Of a stretch of DNA of 64,000 nt, positions 27,162 through 35,283 are shown one piece after another. This DNA comes from Streptomyces griseus (GTDB lineage: Bacteria; Actinomycetota; Actinomycetes; Streptomycetales; Streptomycetaceae). The stretch lies in NCBI RefSeq assembly GCF_900460065.1, contig NZ_UAVD01000025.1, positions 62,001-126,000 on the forward strand, given 5' to 3'. Numbering within the stretch: the stretch's first letter is position 1; each line of letters begins with the position of its first letter. The notes below the pieces were generated by a model, which was not told where the DNA came from, made no database searches, and saw nothing but the letters and a program-made list of their open reading frames with translations. The position numbers and the translations under genes were made by a program.

Positions 27162-28856
27162 ATGACCGTGCATCACCTTCCGCAACCTCCGTCCGACAAC
27201 GAGCTGTACTGGTACTTCGGACCGCAACGCCGGTGGGTGCTGGTGAGCAGTTCGCTGGCCTTCGTCTTCACGGCGGCGACGATGTTCACCTTCGCGTTAC
27301 GGACCCCCGCGCTGTGGGCCTTCCTCGCGGTCCTCGGGCTGAACGTGGTGGCCCTGCTGCTCTCCTCCGTGAACAGCCTGCGTCAGCGCCGGCTGACCCG
27401 GGCCTCCCACGAGGTGCTCGTCCGCGCCTGGCGGCCCACCGCGCTGCCGGGGGTGGACCTCTACCTGCCGACCTGCGGCGAGCCGCTGCCCGTGCTCGCC
27501 AACGCCTACGCGGCGGTCGGCGCCCTCGACTGGCCGGGCGCGCTCACCGTCTGGGTGCTGGACGACGCCGACCGGGCCGAGGTGGCGGCGCTGGCGGCGG
27601 AGCACGGCTACCGGTACGTCGTCCGACCCGACCGGGGCCACCTGAAGAAGGCGGGGAACCTCAACCACGCGCTCACCCTCTCCGCGGCCGAGTACATCGC
27701 GATCCTGGACGCCGACTTCGCACCCCGGCCGGACTTCCTGCGCCATCTGGTCCCGTATCTCGCGGACCCCGCCGTCGGCATCGTGCAGAGCCCGCAGTGC
27801 TTCGACACGGACGCGGGCATGGACTGGATCCAGCGCGCCGCCGGGGCCGCGCAGGAGTGGTTCTTCCGCTGGATCCAGCCCTCGCGGGACGCCAGCGACG
27901 CGGCGATCTGCTGCGGCAGCAACGCCGTCTACCGGCGCTCCGCGATCGACCTGGCGGGCGGCTTCGCCCGGCTCGACCACAGCGAGGACCTGTACACCGG
28001 ACTCGCCCTGCACGAGAAGGGGTTCCGCACCCAGTACGTCCCGGTCCTGGTCGCCAAGGGGACCTCTCCCGACACCGTCACCTCGTTCGTCAACCAGCAG
28101 TACCGGTGGGCGATGGGCAACCTGCACCTCCTCGGCGCCCCCGTCCTGGGGCGCATGGGCGCGCCCTGGCGGATGCGGCTCTGCTTCTACGAGGGCGTCG
28201 TCGGCTACCTGACCACGGCCGTGAACACCTTCGCCGCCCCGCTGCCGCCGCTGGTGATGATGTTCTGGTACCCGGACCACGTCCGCCCCTGGCACGTGCT
28301 GCCGCTGCTCGCCCCGCTGTGGCTGTGGCACGTGCTGCTGCCCCGGATCAGCCGGACCCGGTGGCGGGTGGAGGTGATCCGCGCCAACGTCCTCACCAGC
28401 GTGGCCGCCGCCACCGCCTTCTGGCACACCCTGCGGGGCCGCAGCGCCGCCTGGGTGCCCACGGGGGTACGCGGCAGGGGGAGTTCGGGCTCGATGGCCC
28501 GCCGGGTGGTGGGCGTCTCGCTGGTCTGGCTGGTCCTGTCCAACGGAGCCGCCGCCGGAGGCCTCGCGGTGGTCGTGGCCCGCAACGGTTGGGAGCCCGC
28601 CTGGGGCCTCGGCCTCTACCTCCTGGTCCAGCTCCAGATCAACGTGCCCCTGATCCGGGGCCTGCTGACCGAACTGCGGCCGGACCGCCGGGCATCCGCC
28701 GAGGCCGCCGGGCCGCCCGCCGACCACCGCTCACGGACCCGGACGGGCGTGCTGCCCCGCCGCTGGCCGGAGGCGCTCGCCGCCTCCGCCGTCCTCCTGC
28801 TCACCGGCCTGCTCGCCTCCGGGTGGGTCGACCCGATGCTCCCGTGGCTGAGCTGA
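27162..28856 (+). CDS. Processive GT2 glycosyltransferase, cellulose/chitin-synthase-like, TTA-containing
   Basis: A 564-residue membrane glycosyltransferase that should polymerise a beta-linked sugar and extrude the chain. Two N-terminal helices are followed by the GT-A domain (about residues 95-320) with VDLYLPTCGEP, VWVLDDADR, LDADFAPRPDFL (DxD for UDP-sugar), HSEDLYTG (base Asp) and QQYRWAMG (QxxRW, processive class). Several C-terminal helices follow. There is no PilZ domain. The start is ATG 27162 with GGGGGG upstream, rather than GTG 27150. Codon 46 is TTA (27297-27299), so translation should depend on the bldA tRNA. The acyltransferase-glucanase fusion gene follows after 23 bp. UDP-Glc or UDP-GlcNAc are both possible donors; the DasR-like boxes would fit the latter. 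Confidence 0.9.
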   Translation: MTVHHLPQPPSDNELYWYFGPQRRWVLVSSSLAFVFTAATMFTFALRTPALWAFLAVLGLNVVALLLSSVNSLRQRRLTRASHEVLVRAWRPTALPGVDLYLPTCGEPLPVLANAYAAVGALDWPGALTVWVLDDADRAEVAALAAEHGYRYVVRPDRGHLKKAGNLNHALTLSAAEYIAILDADFAPRPDFLRHLVPYLADPAVGIVQSPQCFDTDAGMDWIQRAAGAAQEWFFRWIQPSRDASDAAICCGSNAVYRRSAIDLAGGFARLDHSEDLYTGLALHEKGFRTQYVPVLVAKGTSPDTVTSFVNQQYRWAMGNLHLLGAPVLGRMGAPWRMRLCFYEGVVGYLTTAVNTFAAPLPPLVMMFWYPDHVRPWHVLPLLAPLWLWHVLLPRISRTRWRVEVIRANVLTSVAAATAFWHTLRGRSAAWVPTGVRGRGSSGSMARRVVGVSLVWLVLSNGAAAGGLAVVVARNGWEPAWGLGLYLLVQLQINVPLIRGLLTELRPDRRASAEAAGPPADHRSRTRTGVLPRRWPEALAASAVLLLTGLLASGWVDPMLPWLS

Positions 28857-28879
28857 GCCGCACCGAAAGGCGCCACCCG

Positions 28880-31800
28880 ATGCCGTTCCTCCTCACCCAC
28901 GGGCCCCGCAGGAAGCGGCCCGCACCCCTCTCCCCGGACAACCGGGCCGGCTCGGACAGCTCGACCGGCTCGGACAGCTCGACCGGCTCGACCGGCTCGG
29001 ACAGCTCGGCCGGCTCGACCGGCTCGGGCGGCGAGTCCGGGCCGAGCCCGCACCGGTCCACGTTCCGGCCCGACATCGAAGGGCTGCGCGCCGTCGCGGT
29101 CCTCGCCGTCCTCGCCTTCCACGCCCAGATACCGGGCGTGGCGGGCGGCTTCGTCGGGGTGGACGTCTTCTTCGTCATCTCCGGCTACCTGATCACCGGC
29201 CTCCTGGTCCGGGAGGCGATCACCACCGGGCGGATCCGGCTCGGCGACTTCTTCTCCCGCCGGGCCCGCCGGCTGCTGCCCTCGGCCGCCGTCGTCCTCG
29301 CCGCGGTCGCGGTCGCCGGGGCGTGGCTGACCGTACCGCTGCTCCGCGCCGACCTGGAGCAGGACGTCCTCGCGGCGGCGCTGTCCGTCGCCAACTGGCG
29401 GTTCGTCTCGCAGCAGACCGACTACCTCGCCGCCGGGCACGACCAGAGCCCGCTGCTGCACTTCTGGTCACTCGCCGTCGAGGAGCAGTTCTATCTGCTC
29501 TGGGCCCCGCTGCTGGCGGTGATCGTGCTGGTCGCCGCCCGCGCGGTCCGCCGGGGCCGCGCGGTGCGCGCGGTCGTGGCGCTCACCACCGCCGCCGTGG
29601 CGCTCGCCTCGTTCGCGCTGTCCCTGCACTGGACGCGGGACTCCGTCTCGCTCGCGTACCTCGGAACCCCCTCGCGGGTCTGGCAGTTCGCCGTCGGCGC
29701 GCTGCTGGCCCTGCTGCCCTGGCACCTGCTGCGCGGGCCGCGCCCGCTGCGGCTCGTCTGCGGGTGGGCGGGGGCCGCGGCGATCCTCTGGTGCGTCGTG
29801 TCGTACGACGCGTCGACCCCGTACCCGGGCCACGCGGCGCTCGTCCCCACCCTGGGCACGGCCGCCGTGATCCTCGCGGGGATCCCGGGCCGGGGCGAAC
29901 GCGAGGCCCAAGGGGCCCACGGTGTCGGGCGGTTGCTGAGCGGCCGGGCTCCTCGTGCGGTCGGACGGCTCTCCTACAACCTCTACCTGTGGCACTGGCC
30001 GGTGCTCGTCCTGGCCGAGGCGCGGCTCGGGACGCTCGGCTGGCCCGCGAAGACGGCCCTGACCCTGGCCGCCGCGCTGCCCGCCCTCGCCACGATGCGC
30101 TGGGTCGAGCAACCGCTGCGCCGCAGCCGTACGGTCGCCGAACTCCCGCGCCGCGGGCTGGCGGTGGGGATCTCCGCCATCGTCCTGCCGGTCGTGCTCG
30201 CGCTGGTCGTCGGCACCACGACCCTGCACCTGATGGGCCCGGCCACCCCCGTCGACACCAAGGGCCTCCCGCCGGGCGCGGCGGCCGGCCCCTCGCTGCT
30301 CGCCCGGGGCGACGGCTCCCCGCTCCCGGACGGCCCGCTGGTGCCGGGACCGGCCCAGGCGCGCGAGGACTTCCCGCCGGACGGGGCCTGCCAGGTCCCG
30401 CCGGAGGCGACCCGCAGCCCGGAGTGCCTGTTCGGGGCGGTGGACAGCCCCGACCGCGTCGTCCTCCTCGGCGACTCCCACGCCGGGCAGTGGTTCTCCC
30501 CGCTGCTCGCACTGGCCTCCCAGCGCGGCTGGGCGCTCCAGGAACTGGTGAAGCAGGGCTGCCCGCTGCCGGAACTGACGTTGAAGAACCCCCAGTTGGG
30601 ACGCGAGTACCGGGAGTGCGACACCTGGCGGGCCGACGCACTGGACCGGTTGCGGACGGGACCGAAGCCCCGGCTCATCGTGATCGCCTCGCTCAACCGG
30701 TACACCGCCGACCGTGAACTCCTCGCCGCCGCCTGGGAGAGGACGCTGAAGCCGCTGCGGGCGATCGGCGCGCCGATCGTGTACGTCGAGGACACCCCCG
30801 TACCGGGGACGGACATTCCGGCGTGCGTCTCCGGCGCTCCGGACTCCGCCGCCGCCTGCGCGTTCAGCCGGGCGGAGGCGGTCCCGGAGGATCCGCTGGC
30901 CCGGCGGATCGCGGCGGGCGCGGTGCCGGGCGTGCGGTCCGTCGGCGTCACCTCGGTGCTGTGCCCGGGGGACGGCCCGACCTGCCCTGCGGTGCGGGAC
31001 CGGATCCTGCTCTACCGGGACGACGCCCATCTGACGAACGTGGCGGCCATCGTGCTGGCCCCCCGGCTGGAGCGGCTGCTGACGGAGTCGGGCGCACTGC
31101 CCCCGGCCGGCGCCCCCGCCCCCGTGCCGTCCGCCGCCCCCGGGGCGGACGGCTGGACCGAGCTGCTGCGGGACGACTTCGACGGCCCGGCGAACAGCCG
31201 CCCCTCCCCCGCGAACTGGAGTCACGACCTCGGCACCTGCTACCCCGGCTGCCCGGCGCCCCGGTGGGGCACCGGGGAGATCGAGACGATGACCGACTCG
31301 ACCGACAACGTGCGTCTGGACGGGCAGGGCGTGCTGGAGATCGTGCCCACCAGGAAGGACGGGAAGTGGAGTTCGGGCCGGATCACGACCGTGCGGTCCG
31401 ACTTCGCGCCGCCGCCCGGCGGGGTGCTGCGGATCGAGGCGTCGATCGCGCTGCCGGACGTGACGGGCCCCGCGGCGGCGGGCTACTGGCCGGCGTTCTG
31501 GACCCTGGGAGCGGACCTGCGCGACGGGTACACCGGCTGGCCCGGGGTCGGCGAGCTGGATGTGATGGAGTCGGTCAACGGCCGGGACACCGTCTTCGGG
31601 TCGATGCACTGCGGCGTCCTGGACGGCGGCCCGTGCCGGGAGCCGGTGGGGCTGACATCGGGACCTCGGGCCTGCCCGGACTGCCGCGAGGCGTTCCACA
31701 CGTACGCCGTGGAGGTCGACCTCTCCCCCGGGGCGCGGGAGGTGCGCTGGTACCGGGACGACCGGGTCCACCACCGGGTGCGGGCCGACGCGATGGACGC

Positions 31801-31969
31801 CGGGACCTGGGAGCGGGCCGTGGACCACGGGGTGTTCCTGATCCTGAACGTGGCGGTCGGCGGCAAGCTGCCGGAGGCCGACGGGGCGACCGCGGGCCCC
31901 GCGACCGAGCCGGGCCATCCGATGCGGGTCGACCGGGTCAGGGTCGCGGTCCGGGGCGCCGCGGGCTGA
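28880..31969 (+). CDS. Fusion: AT3 acyltransferase - SGNH - GH16 glucanase
   Basis: A 1,029-residue envelope protein with three modules. A Ser/Thr/Gly/Asp-rich repetitive N-terminus (about residues 20-55) precedes an OafA-type acyltransferase membrane domain (about 60-460; FRPDIEGLRAVAVLAVLAFHA, FFVISGYLITGLL, LLHFWSLAVEEQFYLLW). This class moves acyl groups, usually acetyl, across the membrane onto polysaccharides. An extracellular SGNH module (about 500-735) has LLGDSHAGQW (Ser533) and DDAHLTN. A GH16 domain (about 755-1029) carries GELDVMES (Glu892, Asp894, Glu897), the full GH16 catalytic signature. AT3-SGNH proteins are common; a fused C-terminal glucanase is unusual. It is co-transcribed with the upstream synthase, so it probably acylates and trims the same polymer. 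Confidence 0.93.
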   Translation: MPFLLTHGPRRKRPAPLSPDNRAGSDSSTGSDSSTGSTGSDSSAGSTGSGGESGPSPHRSTFRPDIEGLRAVAVLAVLAFHAQIPGVAGGFVGVDVFFVISGYLITGLLVREAITTGRIRLGDFFSRRARRLLPSAAVVLAAVAVAGAWLTVPLLRADLEQDVLAAALSVANWRFVSQQTDYLAAGHDQSPLLHFWSLAVEEQFYLLWAPLLAVIVLVAARAVRRGRAVRAVVALTTAAVALASFALSLHWTRDSVSLAYLGTPSRVWQFAVGALLALLPWHLLRGPRPLRLVCGWAGAAAILWCVVSYDASTPYPGHAALVPTLGTAAVILAGIPGRGEREAQGAHGVGRLLSGRAPRAVGRLSYNLYLWHWPVLVLAEARLGTLGWPAKTALTLAAALPALATMRWVEQPLRRSRTVAELPRRGLAVGISAIVLPVVLALVVGTTTLHLMGPATPVDTKGLPPGAAAGPSLLARGDGSPLPDGPLVPGPAQAREDFPPDGACQVPPEATRSPECLFGAVDSPDRVVLLGDSHAGQWFSPLLALASQRGWALQELVKQGCPLPELTLKNPQLGREYRECDTWRADALDRLRTGPKPRLIVIASLNRYTADRELLAAAWERTLKPLRAIGAPIVYVEDTPVPGTDIPACVSGAPDSAAACAFSRAEAVPEDPLARRIAAGAVPGVRSVGVTSVLCPGDGPTCPAVRDRILLYRDDAHLTNVAAIVLAPRLERLLTESGALPPAGAPAPVPSAAPGADGWTELLRDDFDGPANSRPSPANWSHDLGTCYPGCPAPRWGTGEIETMTDSTDNVRLDGQGVLEIVPTRKDGKWSSGRITTVRSDFAPPPGGVLRIEASIALPDVTGPAAAGYWPAFWTLGADLRDGYTGWPGVGELDVMESVNGRDTVFGSMHCGVLDGGPCREPVGLTSGPRACPDCREAFHTYAVEVDLSPGAREVRWYRDDRVHHRVRADAMDAGTWERAVDHGVFLILNVAVGGKLPEADGATAGPATEPGHPMRVDRVRVAVRGAAG

Positions 31970-31984
31970 CCGGGGCCAGGCCCC

Positions 31985-32554
31985 TCAGGGGCTCGGGCTG
32001 AGGCCCTCGACCGCGAGGGTGAACAGGCGGTCGGCCTGGACCGAGGGTTCGCTGTGGTGCTCGGTGGCCAGGGCGATGCCGACGGCGAGGGTGAGCAGGT
32101 CGTGGAAGGTGGTGCCCGCCCTGACCGTGCCGTCGTCCAGGGCGCGGGCCAGCAGCGGGGCCGCCGCGTCCGCGAGCACCGCGCCGCAGGAGTGCGGCGC
32201 GTCACCGGCGGGCGCGTCCGTCGGCGGCTCGTAGGTCAGCGCGTCCGCGAGTCCCCGGGCGGAGACGGCGTACGCCACGAGGCCGCGCAGCCAGTCCAGC
32301 AGGGCGGCGCGGCTGTCCTCGGTCCGGCCCAGCTCCTCCGCGCGCCCGCAGAGGGCCTGGACGCGCTCCTGGAAGACGGCTTCCAGCAGGGCCTGGCGGG
32401 TGGGGAAGTGACGGCGCACAGTGGCGGAGCCGACGCCCGCCGTGCGGGCGACCTGTTCGAGGGAGGCGGCGGCTCCGTGCTGGGCGACCTCGGCCTCCGC
32501 CACGGCGAGGATGCGGCTGTAGTTGCGGCGGGCGTCCGCGCGCTGACCGGTCAC
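31985..32554 (-). CDS. TetR-family repressor
   Basis: A 189-residue regulator. The N-terminal HTH (about residues 10-55: RRNYSRILAVAEAEVAQHGAAASLEQVARTAGVGSATVRRHFPTRQALLEAVF) is canonical TetR. The helical ligand domain ends with FHDLLTLAVGIALATEHH, resembling regulators of NAD(P)-dependent oxidoreductases. The start is GTG 32554. It is divergent from the NmrA-type gene with a perfect palindrome between them, so autoregulation and control of that gene are likely. The ligand is unknown. Its stop is only 15 bp from the stop of the convergent acyltransferase-glucanase gene. Confidence 0.94.
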   Translation of the reverse strand: MTGQRADARRNYSRILAVAEAEVAQHGAAASLEQVARTAGVGSATVRRHFPTRQALLEAVFQERVQALCGRAEELGRTEDSRAALLDWLRGLVAYAVSARGLADALTYEPPTDAPAGDAPHSCGAVLADAAAPLLARALDDGTVRAGTTFHDLLTLAVGIALATEHHSEPSVQADRLFTLAVEGLSPSP

Positions 32555-32605
32555 GTTCTCTCCATGTTGCTAAGTGGTGGGCCCCGCCATATCGTAGCCG
32601 GAAGC

Positions 32606-32628
32606 AAAACGGCGGGCCCCGCCGTTTT
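32606..32628. promoter_or_regulatory. Perfect 11-bp inverted repeat operator
   Basis: Arms AAAACGGCGGG and CCCGCCGTTTT flank a single C. A related half-match, GGTGGGCCCCGCC, lies at 32577-32589. Both sit between the divergent TetR and NmrA-type genes, as expected for TetR binding. Confidence 0.65.
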
Positions 32629-32656
32629 GTGTTCCCGGTCGCGAGGAGACACCGCC

Positions 32657-33568
32657 ATGGCATCACCCACCGCCCCCGTCCTGGTCACCGGCGCCACCGG
32701 CCGCCAGGGCGGGGCAACCGCCCGGGCCCTGCTGGCCGCCGGCGTTCCGGTCCGCGCCCTGGTGCGCGACCCGCACACCCGGCGCGCGAAGGACGTGGAG
32801 GCGCTGGGCGTCGAGCTGGTGACCGGGGACCTGGCCGACCGGTCCTCGCTGGACGCGGCCTGCGCGGACGTCCGGGCCGTGTTCTCGGTGCAGATGCCGC
32901 CGATGAGCGAGGGCGGCGTCGACTTCGCCGGGGAGCTGGCCCAGGCGAGGCACCTCGTCGAGGCGGCACGGGCGGCGGACGTGCCGCAGTTCGTCCAGTC
33001 CTCGACCAGCGGGGTCGGCGCGCACACCCGGACGCCGGGCTGGGCCGAGGGCCGCTGGGCGGCGCTGGAGCCCTACTTCGACACCAAGCAGGCCATCCTG
33101 GAGGCGGTGCGCGGGGCGGGCTTCGCCCGGTGGACCGTGGTCAAGCCCGCGTTCTTCATGGAGAACCTGCCCCAGCTGGCCCCCGGCGGCCCCGACGGCG
33201 GTCTCGCGACGGTGATCCGGCCGGAGACGGTCCTGGCGCTGGTGGCGTGCGAGGACATCGGCGCTGCCGTCGCCCACGCCGTGCGGGAGCCCGACCGCTT
33301 CCACGGGGTGGAGCTGGAGCTCGCGGGCGACCGGCTCAGCATGGAGCAGGTGGCCGCGGTGCTGTCGGACGTGTGGGGCGTACGGGTGGAGGCCCCCACG
33401 ATGGATCTCGACGAGGCGCTCGCGGCGGGGATGCCCGCGTGGGGCGCCGGCCACCTGTGGAGCAACGCGATCACGCAGCCGGCCCGCCCCGAGCTCGCCG
33501 TGGAGCTCGGGATTCCGGTGACCTCGTTCGCCGCCTGGGCGCACCGGCATCTGGCGGCACGGAGCTGA
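32657..33568 (+). CDS. NmrA-type NAD(P)-binding protein
   Basis: A 303-residue atypical short-chain dehydrogenase of the NmrA/quinone-oxidoreductase-2 group. The Rossmann glycine motif is VLVTGATGRQGGATARALL; PVRALVRDPHTRRA binds the NADP phosphate. VVKPAFFMENLPQ and DIGAAVAHAV follow the family pattern. The active-site Tyr-x3-Lys of true SDRs is degenerate (YFDTK), which leaves both redox-sensor and reductase roles open. The start is ATG 32657 with GAGGAG upstream. It is divergent from, and probably repressed by, the TetR gene. Confidence 0.92.
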   Translation: MASPTAPVLVTGATGRQGGATARALLAAGVPVRALVRDPHTRRAKDVEALGVELVTGDLADRSSLDAACADVRAVFSVQMPPMSEGGVDFAGELAQARHLVEAARAADVPQFVQSSTSGVGAHTRTPGWAEGRWAALEPYFDTKQAILEAVRGAGFARWTVVKPAFFMENLPQLAPGGPDGGLATVIRPETVLALVACEDIGAAVAHAVREPDRFHGVELELAGDRLSMEQVAAVLSDVWGVRVEAPTMDLDEALAAGMPAWGAGHLWSNAITQPARPELAVELGIPVTSFAAWAHRHLAARS

Positions 33569-33626
33569 CCGGCGTCCGACGGCACGGGGCCGACGGTCCG
33601 GGTCCGGGCGCCGGCCCACGGCCCGG

Positions 33627-33720
33627 TTCGGCCCCGGGCCCCCGCGTCCGGATTTCGGCCCCGGGCCCCCGCGTCCGGATTAGGCCGGATCAGGCCGGAT
33701 CAGGCCGGATCAGGACCGAT
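33627..33720. repeat. Two adjacent tandem-repeat arrays
   Basis: A 27-base unit (TTCGGCCCCGGGCCCCCGCG...) occurs twice at 33627-33652 and 33654-33679. It is followed directly by a 10-base unit (YAGGCCGGAT) repeated four times from 33681 to 33720, the last copy imperfect. Located between NmrA-type and GPP34 genes (convergent). Confidence 0.85.
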
Positions 33721-33763
33721 CGGCCACCACACCGCGGGCCCGAGCCGATCCGGACGGAAGACC

Positions 33764-34429
33764 TCAGGTCACCACGGTCAGGACCGTCACCAGCGTCACC
33801 GCGGAGATCGCCGCCCGGACGTCGCGGATCGCCTCGCCCACGCTCACGCCCGCCCAGTGCCCTTCGGCGATCCGCGCCATGCGCGGGGCGATCCGCTTCC
33901 TCGGCACTCCGGGGAAGGCCTGGGGGTGCATGCCCGTGGCGTGCAGCAGGGCGACGAGGGAGCTGGTGCGCGCGTCCGGCTCGGCCTCGTGGAGCACGAC
34001 GTCGGCCAGCCGGGCGCGCAGCTCCCGCTCGACGGTCCCGTCGGCCTCCGGGTAGCGGCGCACGGGGAAGACGCCGAGCGCCCGGTGCTTCTCCTCGGTC
34101 ACCAGGCCACGGCCGACGAGGCTGTCCACGACGTCCTGGGAACCCTTGGCCTGGTCCCGGGTCAGCCAGTCGGTGACCTTGCGGCTGCTGGACGCCCCGT
34201 GGACCCAGCGCGCCAGCCGGTCGAGCCGTCCGTCCAGGAGGGCATCGCCCGTCGGGGACGGGTCGAAGACCTCGACGCGCCCGCCCTTGACCGTGACACG
34301 GCCCGCCATGGCCAGCTCCAGGAGCATTCCGGCCGCCACGCCCCAGCGGGCCGCGGTCTCCCCCTTCGCCGCGCCGGTCGCGTCGTCCAGCGACAGCAGC
34401 ATGATCTCTTCGCCCAGCGAGACGGCCAT
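33764..34429 (-). CDS. GPP34 (GOLPH3/VPS74-like) family protein
   Basis: A 221-residue protein of the GPP34 family, peripheral membrane proteins that in eukaryotes bind PI4P in the Golgi. Actinobacteria carry many paralogues of unknown role. Visible blocks: LGEEIMLLSLDDATGA, AAGMLLELAMAGRVTVKGGRVEVFDPSPTGDALLD, SRKVTDWLTRDQ, SLVGRGLVTEEKHRALGVFPVRRYP, TSSLVALLHATGM. The C-terminus AISAVTLVTVLTVVT is hydrophobic and may insert in the membrane. Start ATG 34429. No neighbour suggests a partner. Confidence 0.92.
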   Translation of the reverse strand: MAVSLGEEIMLLSLDDATGAAKGETAARWGVAAGMLLELAMAGRVTVKGGRVEVFDPSPTGDALLDGRLDRLARWVHGASSSRKVTDWLTRDQAKGSQDVVDSLVGRGLVTEEKHRALGVFPVRRYPEADGTVERELRARLADVVLHEAEPDARTSSLVALLHATGMHPQAFPGVPRKRIAPRMARIAEGHWAGVSVGEAIRDVRAAISAVTLVTVLTVVT

Positions 34430-34542
34430 GGTGCGGCTCCCCGATTCCTTGCGTGACGACCGGACGGTTGCGTGTCGACCCCCTGTCCACCGGAGAGACG
34501 CGCGCGTCCCGTCCGGGGTTGCTCAGGGGGCGCGACCGCCGC

Positions 34543-35160
34543 TCAGGAGGGTTCCGCGGCGGCGAAGGCGCCCCGGGCCAGCCGGTGCAGCAGGGCGGCG
34601 GTCACCGCCCGGCCGGGCAGGGCCTCGGGGCGGGCCAGGTGCGGGGTGGAGTTCAGCAGGCCGAAGACGGCGTGCACGGTGACGCGGGCCCGGTTCTCGG
34701 CCAGCGCCGGGTAGAGGGCGCGGACGACGCCGACCCACACCTCGACGTACTCGCGCTGGAGCCGGCGCACCCGCTTGCGGTCCGTGTCGCGCAGCCGGTC
34801 CAGCTCGCGGTCGTGGAGGGTGATCAGGGGGCGGTCGTCGAGGGCGAAGTCGATGTGACCCTCGATGAGCGCGTCCAGGAGCTCCTCCGGGGAGCCGCCG
34901 CCCCGGGCGGCGTCCTCCGACACCCGCATACGGCCGCCCTCCAGCAGCCGTTCGCTGATGCCCACCAGGAGCTCGGCGAGCATCGCGTCCTTGCCGGGGA
35001 AGTGGCGGTAGAGGCCGGGACCGCTGATCCCGACGGCGGCGCCTATCTCGTCGACGCCGACGCCGTGGAAGCCGCGCTCGGCGAAGAGGCGGGCGGCCTC
35101 CCGGAGGATCTGCTCGCGGCGGGTGGGAGCCGCGACGCGGGCGGCGGCATGGGTGCTCAT
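34543..35160 (-). CDS. TetR-family repressor of the acyl-CoA carboxylase operon
   Basis: A 205-residue TetR regulator. The HTH is complete (REQILREAARLFAERGFHGVGVDEIGAAVGISGPGLYRHFPGKDAMLAELL). The C-terminal domain has YVEVWVGVVRALYPALAENRARVTVHAVFGLLNSTPHL, a pattern seen in regulators of fatty/branched acyl-CoA degradation. It is divergent from the carboxyltransferase-biotin carboxylase-HMG lyase-acyl-CoA dehydrogenase operon, with paired palindromic sites in between. It most likely represses itself and that operon and is relieved by an acyl-CoA. Start ATG 35160. Confidence 0.93.
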   Translation of the reverse strand: MSTHAAARVAAPTRREQILREAARLFAERGFHGVGVDEIGAAVGISGPGLYRHFPGKDAMLAELLVGISERLLEGGRMRVSEDAARGGGSPEELLDALIEGHIDFALDDRPLITLHDRELDRLRDTDRKRVRRLQREYVEVWVGVVRALYPALAENRARVTVHAVFGLLNSTPHLARPEALPGRAVTAALLHRLARGAFAAAEPS

Positions 35161-35183
35161 GAGGATTCATTCTAGACAGGGTC

Positions 35184-35228
35184 GTTAGCGCTCGTTAACC
35201 TGAGGGAAACGCGTTAACGCTCACTAAC
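35184..35228. promoter_or_regulatory. Pair of related operators for the TetR/acyl-CoA carboxylase region
   Basis: GTTAGCGCTCGTTAAC (35184-35199) and GTTAACGCTCACTAAC (35213-35228) are near-mirror images of one another. Each is itself partly palindromic (GTTA...TAAC). They fill the centre of the divergent intergenic region. Confidence 0.7.
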
Positions 35229-35283
35229 AGCGGCGCGACAGCAGCGGTTGACTTTTCCGGTACGGGCAAGGGGGCTCGACACG

